Assembly: GCA_934254985.1 (NCBI GenBank)
Contig: CAKQMS010000001.1
Coordinates: 128,169-192,168 of the forward strand
DNA: 64,000 nt
Source: an uncultured Prevotella sp.
GTDB taxonomy: Bacteria > Bacteroidota > Bacteroidia > Bacteroidales > Bacteroidaceae
Reading direction: 5' to 3'
Positions 45,204 to 53,873 of this stretch are shown here, one piece after another; positions within the stretch are counted from its first letter, which is position 1; every line of letters begins with the position of its first letter. The notes beneath the pieces were generated by a model. The model saw only the letters and a program-made list of their open reading frames with translations, was not told where the DNA came from and did no database searches. A program made the translations under genes and the position numbers.

Positions 45204-46400
45204 ATGGAAAAGATAAAGATGACAACTCCCATCGTTGAGATGGATGGCGACGAAATGACTCGCATACTTTGGAAGATGATAAAAGACGAACTTATCCTTC
45301 CTTTTGTTGACTTGAAGACAGAATATTACGATCTTGGTTTGCCTAACCGTGATAAGACAAACGACCAGGTAACTATTGACTCTGCTGAGGCAACAAAGAA
45401 ATATGGCGTGGCAGTAAAGTGCGCTACCATCACCCCTAACGCTCAGCGTATGGACGAGTATCATCTACACAAGATGTGGAAGAGCCCTAACGGCACTATC
45501 CGTTCTATCCTTGATGGCACAGTGTTCCGTGCTCCTATCACCATCCCAAGTATCAAGCCTGTAGTAAAGAACTGGGAAAAGCCTATCACTATAGCACGTC
45601 ATGCTTACGGCGATGTATATAAGAGCGTAGAGATTAAGGCTGAAGAGGCAGGCGTAGCAAAGCTCGTTTTCGAAGGCAAGAGCGGTAAGAAGGAAGAGAT
45701 TGTTATCCACGAGTTCGACGGACCAGGAGTTATCCAGGGTATGCACAATACCGATAAGTCTATCGCTTCGTTTGCTCATTCATGCTTCAAATTCGCTATT
45801 GATACCAAGCAAGACCTTTGGTTTGCAACCAAGGATACCATATCAAAGAAATACGATGCACGCTTCCGCAAGATATTCGAAGATATCTATGAGAAACAGT
45901 ATAAAGCTGAGTTTGAGCGCCTTGGCATAGAATATTTTTACACATTGATAGATGATGCAGTAGCAAGAGTAATCCGCTCAAAGGGTGGTTTTATCTGGGC
46001 TTGCAAGAATTATGATGGTGATGTGATGAGCGATATGCTCTCTACAGCCTTCGGCTCATTGGCTATGATGACAAGCGTATTGGTAAGTCCTGATGGCAAC
46101 TATGAGTATGAGGCTGCTCACGGCACCGTGACTCGCCACTACTATCGCTATCTTAAGGGTGAAGAAACATCTACCAACCCTATGGCAACTATCTTTGCTT
46201 GGAGCGGAGCTTTGCGCAAGCGTGGAGAACTTGACAATAACGATGCTCTTGTAGACTTTGCTAATCGCTTAGAGGCAGCTTGCTTCAAGACCCTTGGCGA
46301 AGGCATCGTTACAAAAGACCTTGTTAACCTTATGGAGGGTGTAGAGGCTAAGGCTGTTACATCGGCAGAATTTATCAAGGCTATTAAGGAACGTATTTAA
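45204..46400 (+). CDS. icd: NADP-dependent isocitrate dehydrogenase, eukaryotic type
   Basis: Protein of 398 residues of the homodimeric type II IDH family found in eukaryotes and Bacteroidetes. Conserved motifs are [61 protein letters not shown] and [19 protein letters not shown]. It oxidises isocitrate to 2-oxoglutarate with NADPH formation. The ATG at 45204 fits the family; the upstream open frame would include the terminator and promoter. It is monocistronic and ends at a strong terminator. Confidence 0.97.
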   Translation: MEKIKMTTPIVEMDGDEMTRILWKMIKDELILPFVDLKTEYYDLGLPNRDKTNDQVTIDSAEATKKYGVAVKCATITPNAQRMDEYHLHKMWKSPNGTIRSILDGTVFRAPITIPSIKPVVKNWEKPITIARHAYGDVYKSVEIKAEEAGVAKLVFEGKSGKKEEIVIHEFDGPGVIQGMHNTDKSIASFAHSCFKFAIDTKQDLWFATKDTISKKYDARFRKIFEDIYEKQYKAEFERLGIEYFYTLIDDAVARVIRSKGGFIWACKNYDGDVMSDMLSTAFGSLAMMTSVLVSPDGNYEYEAAHGTVTRHYYRYLKGEETSTNPMATIFAWSGALRKRGELDNNDALVDFANRLEAACFKTLGEGIVTKDLVNLMEGVEAKAVTSAEFIKAIKERI

Positions 46401-46440
46401 TCAGCGTTAGTATCCAACAACATTGGAAACTATATAAACA

Positions 46441-46487
46441 AAAAACTCCTGCAACAAATGGCATCAAGCCTTGTTGCAGGAGTTTTT
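46441..46487. terminator. Bidirectional terminator between icd and the OmpA-like gene
   Basis: Perfect 17-bp stem from AAAAACTCCTGCAACAA to TTGTTGCAGGAGTTTTT with a 13-nt loop. Confidence 0.95.
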
Positions 46488-46547
46488 GTTTTGAAGTAAT
46501 TATTGTTACTTCGATATCTTTAATTCTATATCCTTATGTCGATAAGA

Positions 46548-47405
46548 TTACTTCTCCTCTGGAGCCTTATCGATAAGATCCATAAACTGGTCAAGCTTTG
46601 GAGTGATGATAATCTGAGTGCGACGGTTGCGCTGCTTACCTACAGAAGTATCGTTAGAAGCCAATGGATTATACTCACCACGACCACCTGCAGTAAGACG
46701 CTTAGGATCTACACCATAGTGATTCTGCAGATACTGCACAACAGAAGATGCACGAAGACAAGAGAGGTCCCAGTTGTTGCGGATATTCTCACGTGAGATA
46801 GGCACATTATCTGTGTTACCCTCGATAAGTACGTCATAGTCCTTGTAGTCCATGATAATCTTAGCAATCTTCGACAATGTCTCCTGAGCACGGTCGTTAA
46901 CTTCGTACGAACCACTCTTATAAAGCATATTGTCGGCAAGAGAGATGTATACTACACCCTTGAGCACCTGAACATCAACCTCTTTCAATTCCTCACGACT
47001 GAGTGAGCGAGTAAGATTGTTGGTCAATACCATATTCAATGAGTCGCTCTTGCTCTTCACCTCTACGAGATGACGAATATACTGGTTTGACTCATTAATC
47101 TGGTCAACGAGCTTAGAGATATTGAGATTATTAGAGTTAGCATTTGTCAAACTCTTATCCAAAGAGCTTTGCAATGCAGCATAATCCTTTTTCTGCTGTT
47201 TCAGCTGTTCCTCCAGACTTGCCACACGAGCCTTGCTTGCAGCGAGTTCTTCCTTGTTGGCAGCAAGCTGATCCTTAGTGTCCTGAATGTTAGCTGTTAG
47301 CTGACGGTTTTCGTTTTGGCAATTCTGCAAATCTTTCTTGCTTGCACATCCACAAAAAACAAGTGTTGATGCTAAAGCCAATGCAAATAATTTGTTTTGT
47401 TTCAT
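46548..47405 (-). CDS. OmpA family lipoprotein with coiled coil
   Basis: Protein of 285 residues. It has a lipoprotein signal (TLVFCGCASKK; the lipidated cysteine is near residue 20), a long coiled coil (about 30-120, with repeats such as QLAANKEELAASKARVASL), and an OmpA-like peptidoglycan-binding domain in the last 130 residues (IEGNTDNVPIS; LSCLRASSVVQYLQ; GRGEYNPLASN; QRNRRTQIII). It likely links the outer membrane to peptidoglycan. Monocistronic and convergent with icd. Confidence 0.92.
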   Translation of the reverse strand: MKQNKLFALALASTLVFCGCASKKDLQNCQNENRQLTANIQDTKDQLAANKEELAASKARVASLEEQLKQQKKDYAALQSSLDKSLTNANSNNLNISKLVDQINESNQYIRHLVEVKSKSDSLNMVLTNNLTRSLSREELKEVDVQVLKGVVYISLADNMLYKSGSYEVNDRAQETLSKIAKIIMDYKDYDVLIEGNTDNVPISRENIRNNWDLSCLRASSVVQYLQNHYGVDPKRLTAGGRGEYNPLASNDTSVGKQRNRRTQIIITPKLDQFMDLIDKAPEEK

Positions 47406-47587
47406 ATCAATAATAATTTGAAGTTTATACTTTTATTTAAATAGGACTATATTGTTTTGGGGATAATATAGTTTCACACCCTTTTCAAAGTGCAAAGTTA
47501 ATTATAAGACGATAATAATACATGAATGTTAGTGCCGTTTAGGGAAAATTAACCGAAAAAGCACACAATCAATAAGTATTAACTAAT

Positions 47588-48085
47588 TTATAGTAGCATT
47601 TCGCCAAGGAAATTTATCTTATCACGGTCGGCAGACAACACATCAAGCGAGCATTTGCCATCGGGCGAAAAGTCGAAGATATATTCTATGTATTCCAGTT
47701 TGTTGCGAGTAAAGAACTTCACTCTCACCAAATCTGGCTTAGGTCTTAATATTGTATAAGTCTGGATATGACCATCGAAATCAAGTGGTCCCTCACGCTC
47801 CATTGTTGAACGATAAGCCACACCGTAATATGGCAAATTGCTCATTATACTATCGCCATCGATGCGCACAGTATAAGTGGAATTAAGGAAGCGAGATTCC
47901 ATGCGTTGCGGATTTACATAGTTTACTTCAACCGTAAACTTATGCCTGGTTATAGAGTCGCTTACCATCCTTGCCACAGATTCTTGCATAGCCAACTTCT
48001 GCTCAGGTGTAAGACGTTTTGTGGCACATGATGAAAAGGCCATCAGTACAACGATAAGTATTGAAATTAATGATAGTGGTTTCAT
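47588..48085 (-). CDS. DUF4251 domain lipoprotein
   Basis: Protein of 165 residues from the ATG at 48085. The signal peptide ends in LMAFSSCATK with a lipidated cysteine. The mature part matches DUF4251, a family of Bacteroidetes envelope proteins: FTVEVNYVNPQRMESRFLNS, the SNLPYYGVAYRS turn and a final beta stretch. The open frame extends 20 codons further upstream, into the region before the metF start, but the signal peptide fixes the start. Function unknown. Divergent from metF. Confidence 0.85.
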   Translation of the reverse strand: MKPLSLISILIVVLMAFSSCATKRLTPEQKLAMQESVARMVSDSITRHKFTVEVNYVNPQRMESRFLNSTYTVRIDGDSIMSNLPYYGVAYRSTMEREGPLDFDGHIQTYTILRPKPDLVRVKFFTRNKLEYIEYIFDFSPDGKCSLDVLSADRDKINFLGEMLL

Positions 48086-48166
48086 ACTGTAACTTTTATA
48101 TTGGTTTATATGTTGCGAAGTTAATGTTTTTCCTTGAAATAGCATCGAAAAACAAATAACTTTTAG

Positions 48167-48174
48167 TATCTTTG
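48167..48174 (+). promoter_or_regulatory. -7 element TATCTTTG of metF
   Basis: TAnnTTTG match 16 nt before the metF ATG. Confidence 0.55.
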
Positions 48175-48190
48175 CAGAAAATTATGTATA

Positions 48191-49150
48191 ATGGACATAC
48201 AGAAGTTGATAAGTGAAAGAAAAGGAGAGAAGAGATTTTCGTTTGAGGTGTTGCCACCACTTAAAGGAAACGGCACAGCAAACCTCTTTTCTACCATTGA
48301 TAAATTAAAGGATTTTGATCCACTGTTCATAAACATTACAACACATCACAGCGAATACATCTACACAGAACTTGACAACGGACAATTTGAACGCAAGAGA
48401 ATCAGACGTCGCCCAGGAACTGTGGCCATAGCTGCTGCTATACAGCAGAAATATGACATTCCGGTAATTCCGCACGTGATATGTAGCGGTGCTACCATCG
48501 AAGATATAGAATACGAACTGATAGACCTTCAGTTTCTTGGTATCAGCACCTTGTTGTTGCTAAGAGGCGATAAAGCCAAAGACGACAGGATGTTTACCCC
48601 TACCCAAGGTGGACATGCACATACCACAGACTTGATAAAGCAGGTGACACAATTCAACGAAGGCTTCTTTGCCGATGGCACTCCAATAAAGCATCCTGGC
48701 AAGAAATTCCACTTTGGTGTGGCTGCTTATCCAGAAAAGCATGAGGAGGCTCCAAACATCGATATGGATATGGAATATCTTAAGATGAAACAGGACTTAG
48801 GAGCCGAATATGCCGTAACACAGCTATTCTACGACAATAAGAAGTATTTCGAATTTGTGGAAAAAGCTCGCAAAGAAGGCATCACCATACCTATCATCCC
48901 AGGCATAAAGCCTTTCGCCAAGTTGTCACAAATAACAATGGTGCCAAAGACTTTCCATTGCGATATGCCACAGGAGTTGGCACAAGAGGCGGTGAAATGC
49001 AAGACCGACGAAGAGGCTAAGCAACTTGGTATAGAATGGACAACTGCTCAATGTCAGGAACTATACAAAGCTGGCATCAGCGACATACACTTCTATACTG
49101 TTTCGGCAGCTAACTCTGTTGCCGAGGTTGTAAGAAGACTGCACATCTAA
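48191..49150 (+). CDS. metF: Methylenetetrahydrofolate reductase
   Basis: Protein of 319 residues, a TIM-barrel flavoprotein of the MetF family. Motifs include RFSFEVLPPLKGNG (usual FEFFPPK region), PLFINITTHH, PVIPHVICSGAT, LLLLRGDKAKDD and FHFGVAAYPEKHEEAPN. It reduces 5,10-methylene-THF to 5-methyl-THF for methionine synthesis. No SAM riboswitch was recognised in the short leader. Followed by a small direct repeat (about 49153-49191) and holB. Confidence 0.95.
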   Translation: MDIQKLISERKGEKRFSFEVLPPLKGNGTANLFSTIDKLKDFDPLFINITTHHSEYIYTELDNGQFERKRIRRRPGTVAIAAAIQQKYDIPVIPHVICSGATIEDIEYELIDLQFLGISTLLLLRGDKAKDDRMFTPTQGGHAHTTDLIKQVTQFNEGFFADGTPIKHPGKKFHFGVAAYPEKHEEAPNIDMDMEYLKMKQDLGAEYAVTQLFYDNKKYFEFVEKARKEGITIPIIPGIKPFAKLSQITMVPKTFHCDMPQELAQEAVKCKTDEEAKQLGIEWTTAQCQELYKAGISDIHFYTVSAANSVAEVVRRLHI

Positions 49151-49245
49151 TGTGGAAATACACTAACAAGATGTGGAAACACACTAAATATTGATGGCTA
49201 TATAAAGCCACATAAATACTTAATAAAAGAAATTCATTCAGAGTC

Positions 49246-50367
49246 ATGGACTTTAACGACGTTATCGGACAACAGGATGCCAAGAATAGGCTTTCGCAGA
49301 TGATAGAAGAGCAGAGGATTCCTCATGCCCTTATGCTCTGCGGACCCAAAGGCTGTGGTAAGATGGCTATGGCTATGGCTCTTTCGGCAACTCTTCTGCG
49401 ACAAGGACATGAGAATAGTGCCAACACAGAAGCTATGCTCAAAACATGGGAGCACCCGGACTTACATTTCACATATCCTGTGATAAAGCCTACGGGAACA
49501 TCAAGCGACCATAAGATGACAAGCGATGACTTTTCAAGGGAATGGCACGATATGATTGTCAAGAGTAGCTACTTCTCTATTGAGCATTGGCTTGAAGAGA
49601 TGAAAGCAGAGAATCAGCAAGCTATCATCTTCGAGGCAGAAAGCGACCTCATTACCCACAACTTGAGTCTTAAGTCGAGCCAAGGTGGATGGAAGATATG
49701 CTTGATATGGTTGCCGGAAAGAATGAATATCACTTGTGCAAACAAGATATTAAAGATATTAGAGGAACCACCTCAGCAGACTGTCTTCATCATGGTATGC
49801 GAAGAACCGGAAAAACTCCTCGACACCATACGAAGCAGAGTGCAGCGTATAGACTTGAAACGCATTGCTGACAGCGATATAGAAGATGCTCTGGTTAACA
49901 GAAGACTTATTGATGCTGACACAGCAAAGAGAATAGCACGCATAGCAAACGGCAGCTGGCTAAAGGCTTTGGAACAGATGGAAGCCAACAGCGAGAATGC
50001 TGAGATGCTGGAATGGTTCAAAAACCTTATGCGATTGGCTTACATGCGAAATGTGAAAGGCATGAAAGCATGGAGCGAGACTATTGCTGCTACGGGAAGA
50101 GAGAAACAGCTTAGAGCTATAACCTACTTCTCGAGGATGATAAGGGAAAACTTTATGTACAACTTCCAACTTCCGCAGCTCAACTATATGTCGCAAGAGG
50201 AAGAGGACTTCGCCAAGAACTTTGCCAAGTTTGTGAATGAAGCTAACGTGATAGAAATATCCGAACTTTTCCAAAAGGCACGAAGAGAGATAGCACAGAA
50301 TGGCAATGCAAAGATTATATTCTTTGATGTTGCGCTTCAGATGATTGTACTATTGATAAGAAAATAA
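49246..50367 (+). CDS. holB: DNA polymerase III delta' subunit (clamp loader)
   Basis: Protein of 373 residues. The AAA+ nucleotide loop CGPKGCGKMAMAM has methionine where threonine/serine is usual, in line with delta' often being ATPase-inactive. The conserved ICLIWLPERMNITCANKILKILEEPP region (about residues 149-174), the sensor IRSRVQRI and the NGSWLKALEQ helix follow. A zinc-binding cysteine cluster as in E. coli delta' is not seen. It belongs to the clamp loader that places the beta clamp on DNA. The gene order holB-PSP1-gldH is conserved in Bacteroidales. Confidence 0.92.
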   Translation: MDFNDVIGQQDAKNRLSQMIEEQRIPHALMLCGPKGCGKMAMAMALSATLLRQGHENSANTEAMLKTWEHPDLHFTYPVIKPTGTSSDHKMTSDDFSREWHDMIVKSSYFSIEHWLEEMKAENQQAIIFEAESDLITHNLSLKSSQGGWKICLIWLPERMNITCANKILKILEEPPQQTVFIMVCEEPEKLLDTIRSRVQRIDLKRIADSDIEDALVNRRLIDADTAKRIARIANGSWLKALEQMEANSENAEMLEWFKNLMRLAYMRNVKGMKAWSETIAATGREKQLRAITYFSRMIRENFMYNFQLPQLNYMSQEEEDFAKNFAKFVNEANVIEISELFQKARREIAQNGNAKIIFFDVALQMIVLLIRK

Positions 50368-50401
50368 AAAACGTAAGAAGAGCAGACAGACCAATATTAA
50401 T

Positions 50402-51832
50402 ATGGATATAAAAAACGAAGATAATAAGAAAATATGCTGCGGTGCAGACCGTGGCTTATGTCGTTGCGCCATTGGCAGACAAAATAAACAGCTCAACACT
50501 TACGACTGGTTGGCTGATGTGCCTGGCAATGCTGAGTCGACAGACTTAGTGGAGGTGCAATTCAAGAATACCCGAAAGGGATATTACCACAATGTCAACA
50601 ACCTTGACCTAAAGAAGGGCGACATTGTGGCTGTAGAGGCTAATCCTGGTCACGATATAGGTGTAGTAACATTGACTGGACGATTGGTAAAGCTTCAGAT
50701 TAAGAAAGCCAACCTAAAATCTGCTGACGATATCAAACGTGTATATCGTTTGGCTAAGCAGGTTGACATGGACAAATATGAAGAAGCCAAAAGCCGCGAA
50801 CATGGCACTATGATACAGAGCCGTCAGATAGCAAAAGATTTAGGATTGCAGATGAAGATTGGCGACGTAGAATACCAAGGTGATGGCAACAAGGCTATAT
50901 TCTACTATATTGCCGACGAGCGTGTAGACTTCCGTCAGCTTATCAAGGTGCTTGCAGAGACTTTCCATGTAAGAATCGAGATGAAGCAGATTGGTGCTCG
51001 TCAAGAGGCAGGCCGAATAGGTGGAACAGGTCCTTGCGGCCGCGAACTATGCTGCGCCACATGGATGAAGAACTTTGTTAGCGTTGGCACCACAGCTGCT
51101 CGCTTCCAAGATATTTCTCTCAATCCACAGAAGTTGGCAGGTATGTGTGCTAAACTGAAGTGTTGTCTCAACTACGAGGTCGACGACTATGTAGAGGCAG
51201 GCAAGAAGATGCCAAGTCGAGAGGTAATGCTTCAGACTCTCGATAGCGACTACTATCTCTTCAAGACAGATATCTTGGCAGGTCTTTGCACATATTCTAC
51301 AGATAAGAATATCGCAGCTAACCTTGAGACTATATCTGCAGAGAGAGCACGCCAGATTATTGAGATGAACAAGCGTGGCGAAAAGCCAGAGAACCTATGC
51401 GAAGATGGCAAGGCTCAGCCAGAGCGTCCTATCGACTTGTTGGCAGATACTGATGTTAGCCGATTCGATAAATCTAAGAAGAAGAAAAAGAAGCCTGCAC
51501 AAAACAGACAGCGTCAGCCTCGCAATAACGAGCAACCTCGCAATAATGACCAACCTCGCAACGAGCAGCCTCGCAATGACCAACCTCGCAATAACGACCA
51601 GCCTCGTAATGAGCAGCAAAGAGGTCCAAGACCTCATAAGCAGGGCCAGCAACCAAGACAACCTCAGCAAGGTCAGCCTCAGCAGCAGAATCAGCCACAG
51701 CAAGGTCAACCTCAGCAAGGACAACAGCAGGGACAGCCACGTCAACAAAGAAGACCTCATGGCAAATACAACGGTCCAAGAAACAACAACCGCAAAGAAA
51801 GACCAGAGGGCAACAAGGGCAGCGAAAGTTGA
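50402..51832 (+). CDS. ricT: PSP1 domain (RicT-like) protein with repetitive C-terminal tail
   Basis: Protein of 476 residues. The PSP1 core has the cysteine-rich motifs of RicT: CCGADRGLCRCAIG at the start, GTGPCGRELCCATWM and AGMCAKLKCCLNYE; cysteines in this family bind Fe-S clusters. In Bacillus the Ric complex affects RNA processing by RNase Y. The last 120 residues are a low-complexity tail built of PRNNDQ/PRNEQ repeats and then PQQGQ repeats, encoded by near-identical DNA repeats, ending with basic residues. The tail is common in form but variable in length in Bacteroidales; it may bind nucleic acid. Overlaps by a few bases the region before gldH. Confidence 0.88.
   Translation: MDIKNEDNKKICCGADRGLCRCAIGRQNKQLNTYDWLADVPGNAESTDLVEVQFKNTRKGYYHNVNNLDLKKGDIVAVEANPGHDIGVVTLTGRLVKLQIKKANLKSADDIKRVYRLAKQVDMDKYEEAKSREHGTMIQSRQIAKDLGLQMKIGDVEYQGDGNKAIFYYIADERVDFRQLIKVLAETFHVRIEMKQIGARQEAGRIGGTGPCGRELCCATWMKNFVSVGTTAARFQDISLNPQKLAGMCAKLKCCLNYEVDDYVEAGKKMPSREVMLQTLDSDYYLFKTDILAGLCTYSTDKNIAANLETISAERARQIIEMNKRGEKPENLCEDGKAQPERPIDLLADTDVSRFDKSKKKKKKPAQNRQRQPRNNEQPRNNDQPRNEQPRNDQPRNNDQPRNEQQRGPRPHKQGQQPRQPQQGQPQQQNQPQQGQPQQGQQQGQPRQQRRPHGKYNGPRNNNRKERPEGNKGSES
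51500..51780 (+). repeat. Internal DNA repeats coding the PRNNDQ and PQQGQ tail
   Basis: Near-identical short repeats (cctcgcaataacgagcaa-like, then caaggtcagcctcag-like) in tandem. They code for the C-terminal tail of the PSP1 protein and could change in number by slippage. Confidence 0.75.
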
Positions 51833-51846
51833 ACTCACAACATGAT

Positions 51847-52311
51847 ATGATGAAAAAGAAAATATTGTTTTTTTTCTTTATTATCTCACTATTCTCAGCA
51901 TGCAATGGAGATATGACGTATAGCAGATATACGGATATTTCCATTGCAGGATGGGAACGTAGCGACTCCGTAATCTTTAATATTCCTCCTCTTAAGCAAA
52001 CAGGCACCTACGCCCCTACCTTAGGAGTTAGAATCGACAATTCCTTTCCTTTCAAGAGTGTAGCCATAATCGTGGAGCAGACGGTATACCCCAAAAAGAC
52101 TATATTCCGCGATACGATAAACTGCAAACTATACGACGACAAGGGAAGATTACTTGGCAATGGCATCAGCAACCACCTATATATATATAATGTGGAGCCA
52201 CGACATTATCAGCAAGGCGACAGCATACATATATATATAAGGCACGACATGAAGCGCGAAATTCTACCTGGCATCACAAGCGTAGGAATAGAATTTAGTA
52301 GAAACAAATAA
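51847..52311 (+). CDS. gldH: GldH family lipoprotein
   Basis: Protein of about 154 residues with a lipoprotein signal (FFFFIISLFSACNG). The mature part matches GldH: YSRYTDISIAGWERSDSVIF, LGVRIDNSFPFKSVAIIVEQ and IYIRHDMKREILPGITSVGI. GldH is required for gliding motility in Flavobacterium, yet the gene is kept in non-gliding gut Bacteroidales, where the role is unknown. Two ATGs in a row (51847 and 51850) are possible. It follows the PSP1 gene by 14 nt and ends before a bidirectional terminator. Confidence 0.88.
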   Translation: MMKKKILFFFFIISLFSACNGDMTYSRYTDISIAGWERSDSVIFNIPPLKQTGTYAPTLGVRIDNSFPFKSVAIIVEQTVYPKKTIFRDTINCKLYDDKGRLLGNGISNHLYIYNVEPRHYQQGDSIHIYIRHDMKREILPGITSVGIEFSRNK

Positions 52312-52380
52312 AAGAAAGTCAAAATCAAGAAGGTATAACGACATTTTGTTAACCACAATTCTTGATTTTGACTTTCTTCT
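52312..52380. terminator. Bidirectional terminator between gldH and rodA
   Basis: Perfect 20-bp stem (52312-52331 and 52359-52378) beginning AAGAAAGTCAAAATC and ending GATTTTGACTTTCTT, with T-rich flanks. Confidence 0.92.
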
Positions 52381-52403
52381 TTATATATATTTTTATTATA
52401 TAC

Positions 52404-53873
52404 TTAATTAGCAAAGTCCCTGCTTGCATCTATACGCAAGAAGATGAATAGCAAGATGGTGAATCCCCATAGCGAGCTACCGCCATAACTAAAGAATGGC
52501 AACGGGATACCAATTACAGGCGTTAAGCCCAGCACCATGCCCACATTAATAAATACGTGGAATAAGAAAATGCTGAGCACACAATAGCCATAGATTCTAC
52601 CAAAGCTGAATGGTTGCCGCTCGGCTAACTTTATTAGGCGCAATATTAAAGCTAAGAACAATAACAATACGCCTGCAGCACCAACAAAGCCTTCTTCCTC
52701 GCCTACGGTACAGAATATGAAGTCGGTATCTTGCTCAGGCACAAACTTAAGCTTTGTCTGTGTACCATTCAAAAATCCTTTTCCTTTTAGTCCACCTGAG
52801 CCGATAGCTATCTCGCTCTGATGAACATTATATCCAGCACCAGCAAGGTCTTCGTCCAAACCAAGTAGCACATTGATACGCACTCGTTGGTGTGGCTCCA
52901 TGACATTGTTTAATACAAAGTCGGCAGAATAGAAGAAGGCAATACTTCCGATAGCAAAGATCAGGATATAGAAGTAGTTGCGCATACGTGTATACAAGCT
53001 ATGATAAAGCAGATAGCCTATAAGCAAGACAGATATACCTATCTGAATCCAAACGATATCGAATGGTATCACAAATTTAGAGAAGAGCAGAAAGACAAGA
53101 GTTATTCCTATCGAAACCGAAGCTATCTGCAAAGCCTTTGCCTTGTCTTTACAATAGTCGTAGACCATACCTGCAGAGAATATCTGCACCATCAGTAACA
53201 CGGCAAACTTACCCAATGAGGTTGGTGTATCCCAAAGAAGCGCCTGCTCATATTTGATACCAATGACGAAATACAAGATCATTGCCACACCTGTAAACAA
53301 GATGCCACCAGGCATTCCCTCACGATAGAACATAAGGAAGAATGAGAGGTAGACAAGAGCAGAACCCGTTTCCTTCTGTGCCACAATAAAGAGCATAGGC
53401 AAGACTACTATCGCCAAGGCTGCAGCAAAATGCTTCCAATTCTGCATATCAAAGCCATAGGTACTCATAAACTTTGCCACAGCCAATGCCGTAGCAAACT
53501 TAGCAAACTCTGCCGGTTGCACGTGTATAGGACCGAGCACAAGCCATGAGCGCGAACCTTTTATCTCATGAGGATTGAATATCGTGGCAAAGAGCAACAA
53601 TAATAACACTCCATAGATGACATACGAGAAGGTGTCGTAGAAACGATCATCGAGCATCAGGATAACGAAACCAAGAATAATGGATGTTGCCATCCACACA
53701 ATCTGCATACCAGAACGTGTAGAAAGGCTAAAGATATCGGTATCTCCAAAGGTATAGCTCGCACCACATACGCTCACCCATCCAAATATGAGGAGCGCTA
53801 CATAGATAGCTATTGTCCACCAGTCGAGACTTGCCAATAATCCTGTTTTTCTTCCATTAGTTTCTTGGACCAT
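52404..53873 (-). CDS. rodA: Rod shape-determining protein RodA
   Basis: SEDS family peptidoglycan glycosyltransferase of 489 residues with about ten membrane helices, longer than E. coli RodA because of a middle segment rich in hydrophobic helices. Motifs are GSRSWLVLGPIHVQPAEFAK, AQKETGSALVYL, and GLTPVIGIPLPFFSYGGSS at the end. It polymerises glycan strands with PBP2. It overlaps the end of mrdA by 17 nt and is the last gene of the rod operon. Confidence 0.95.
   Translation of the reverse strand: MVQETNGRKTGLLASLDWWTIAIYVALLIFGWVSVCGASYTFGDTDIFSLSTRSGMQIVWMATSIILGFVILMLDDRFYDTFSYVIYGVLLLLLFATIFNPHEIKGSRSWLVLGPIHVQPAEFAKFATALAVAKFMSTYGFDMQNWKHFAAALAIVVLPMLFIVAQKETGSALVYLSFFLMFYREGMPGGILFTGVAMILYFVIGIKYEQALLWDTPTSLGKFAVLLMVQIFSAGMVYDYCKDKAKALQIASVSIGITLVFLLFSKFVIPFDIVWIQIGISVLLIGYLLYHSLYTRMRNYFYILIFAIGSIAFFYSADFVLNNVMEPHQRVRINVLLGLDEDLAGAGYNVHQSEIAIGSGGLKGKGFLNGTQTKLKFVPEQDTDFIFCTVGEEEGFVGAAGVLLLFLALILRLIKLAERQPFSFGRIYGYCVLSIFLFHVFINVGMVLGLTPVIGIPLPFFSYGGSSLWGFTILLFIFLRIDASRDFAN

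Noticed and set aside
48086..48190. SAM riboswitch before metF
   Set aside because: The space between the promoter and start is only about 10-15 nt, too short for one.
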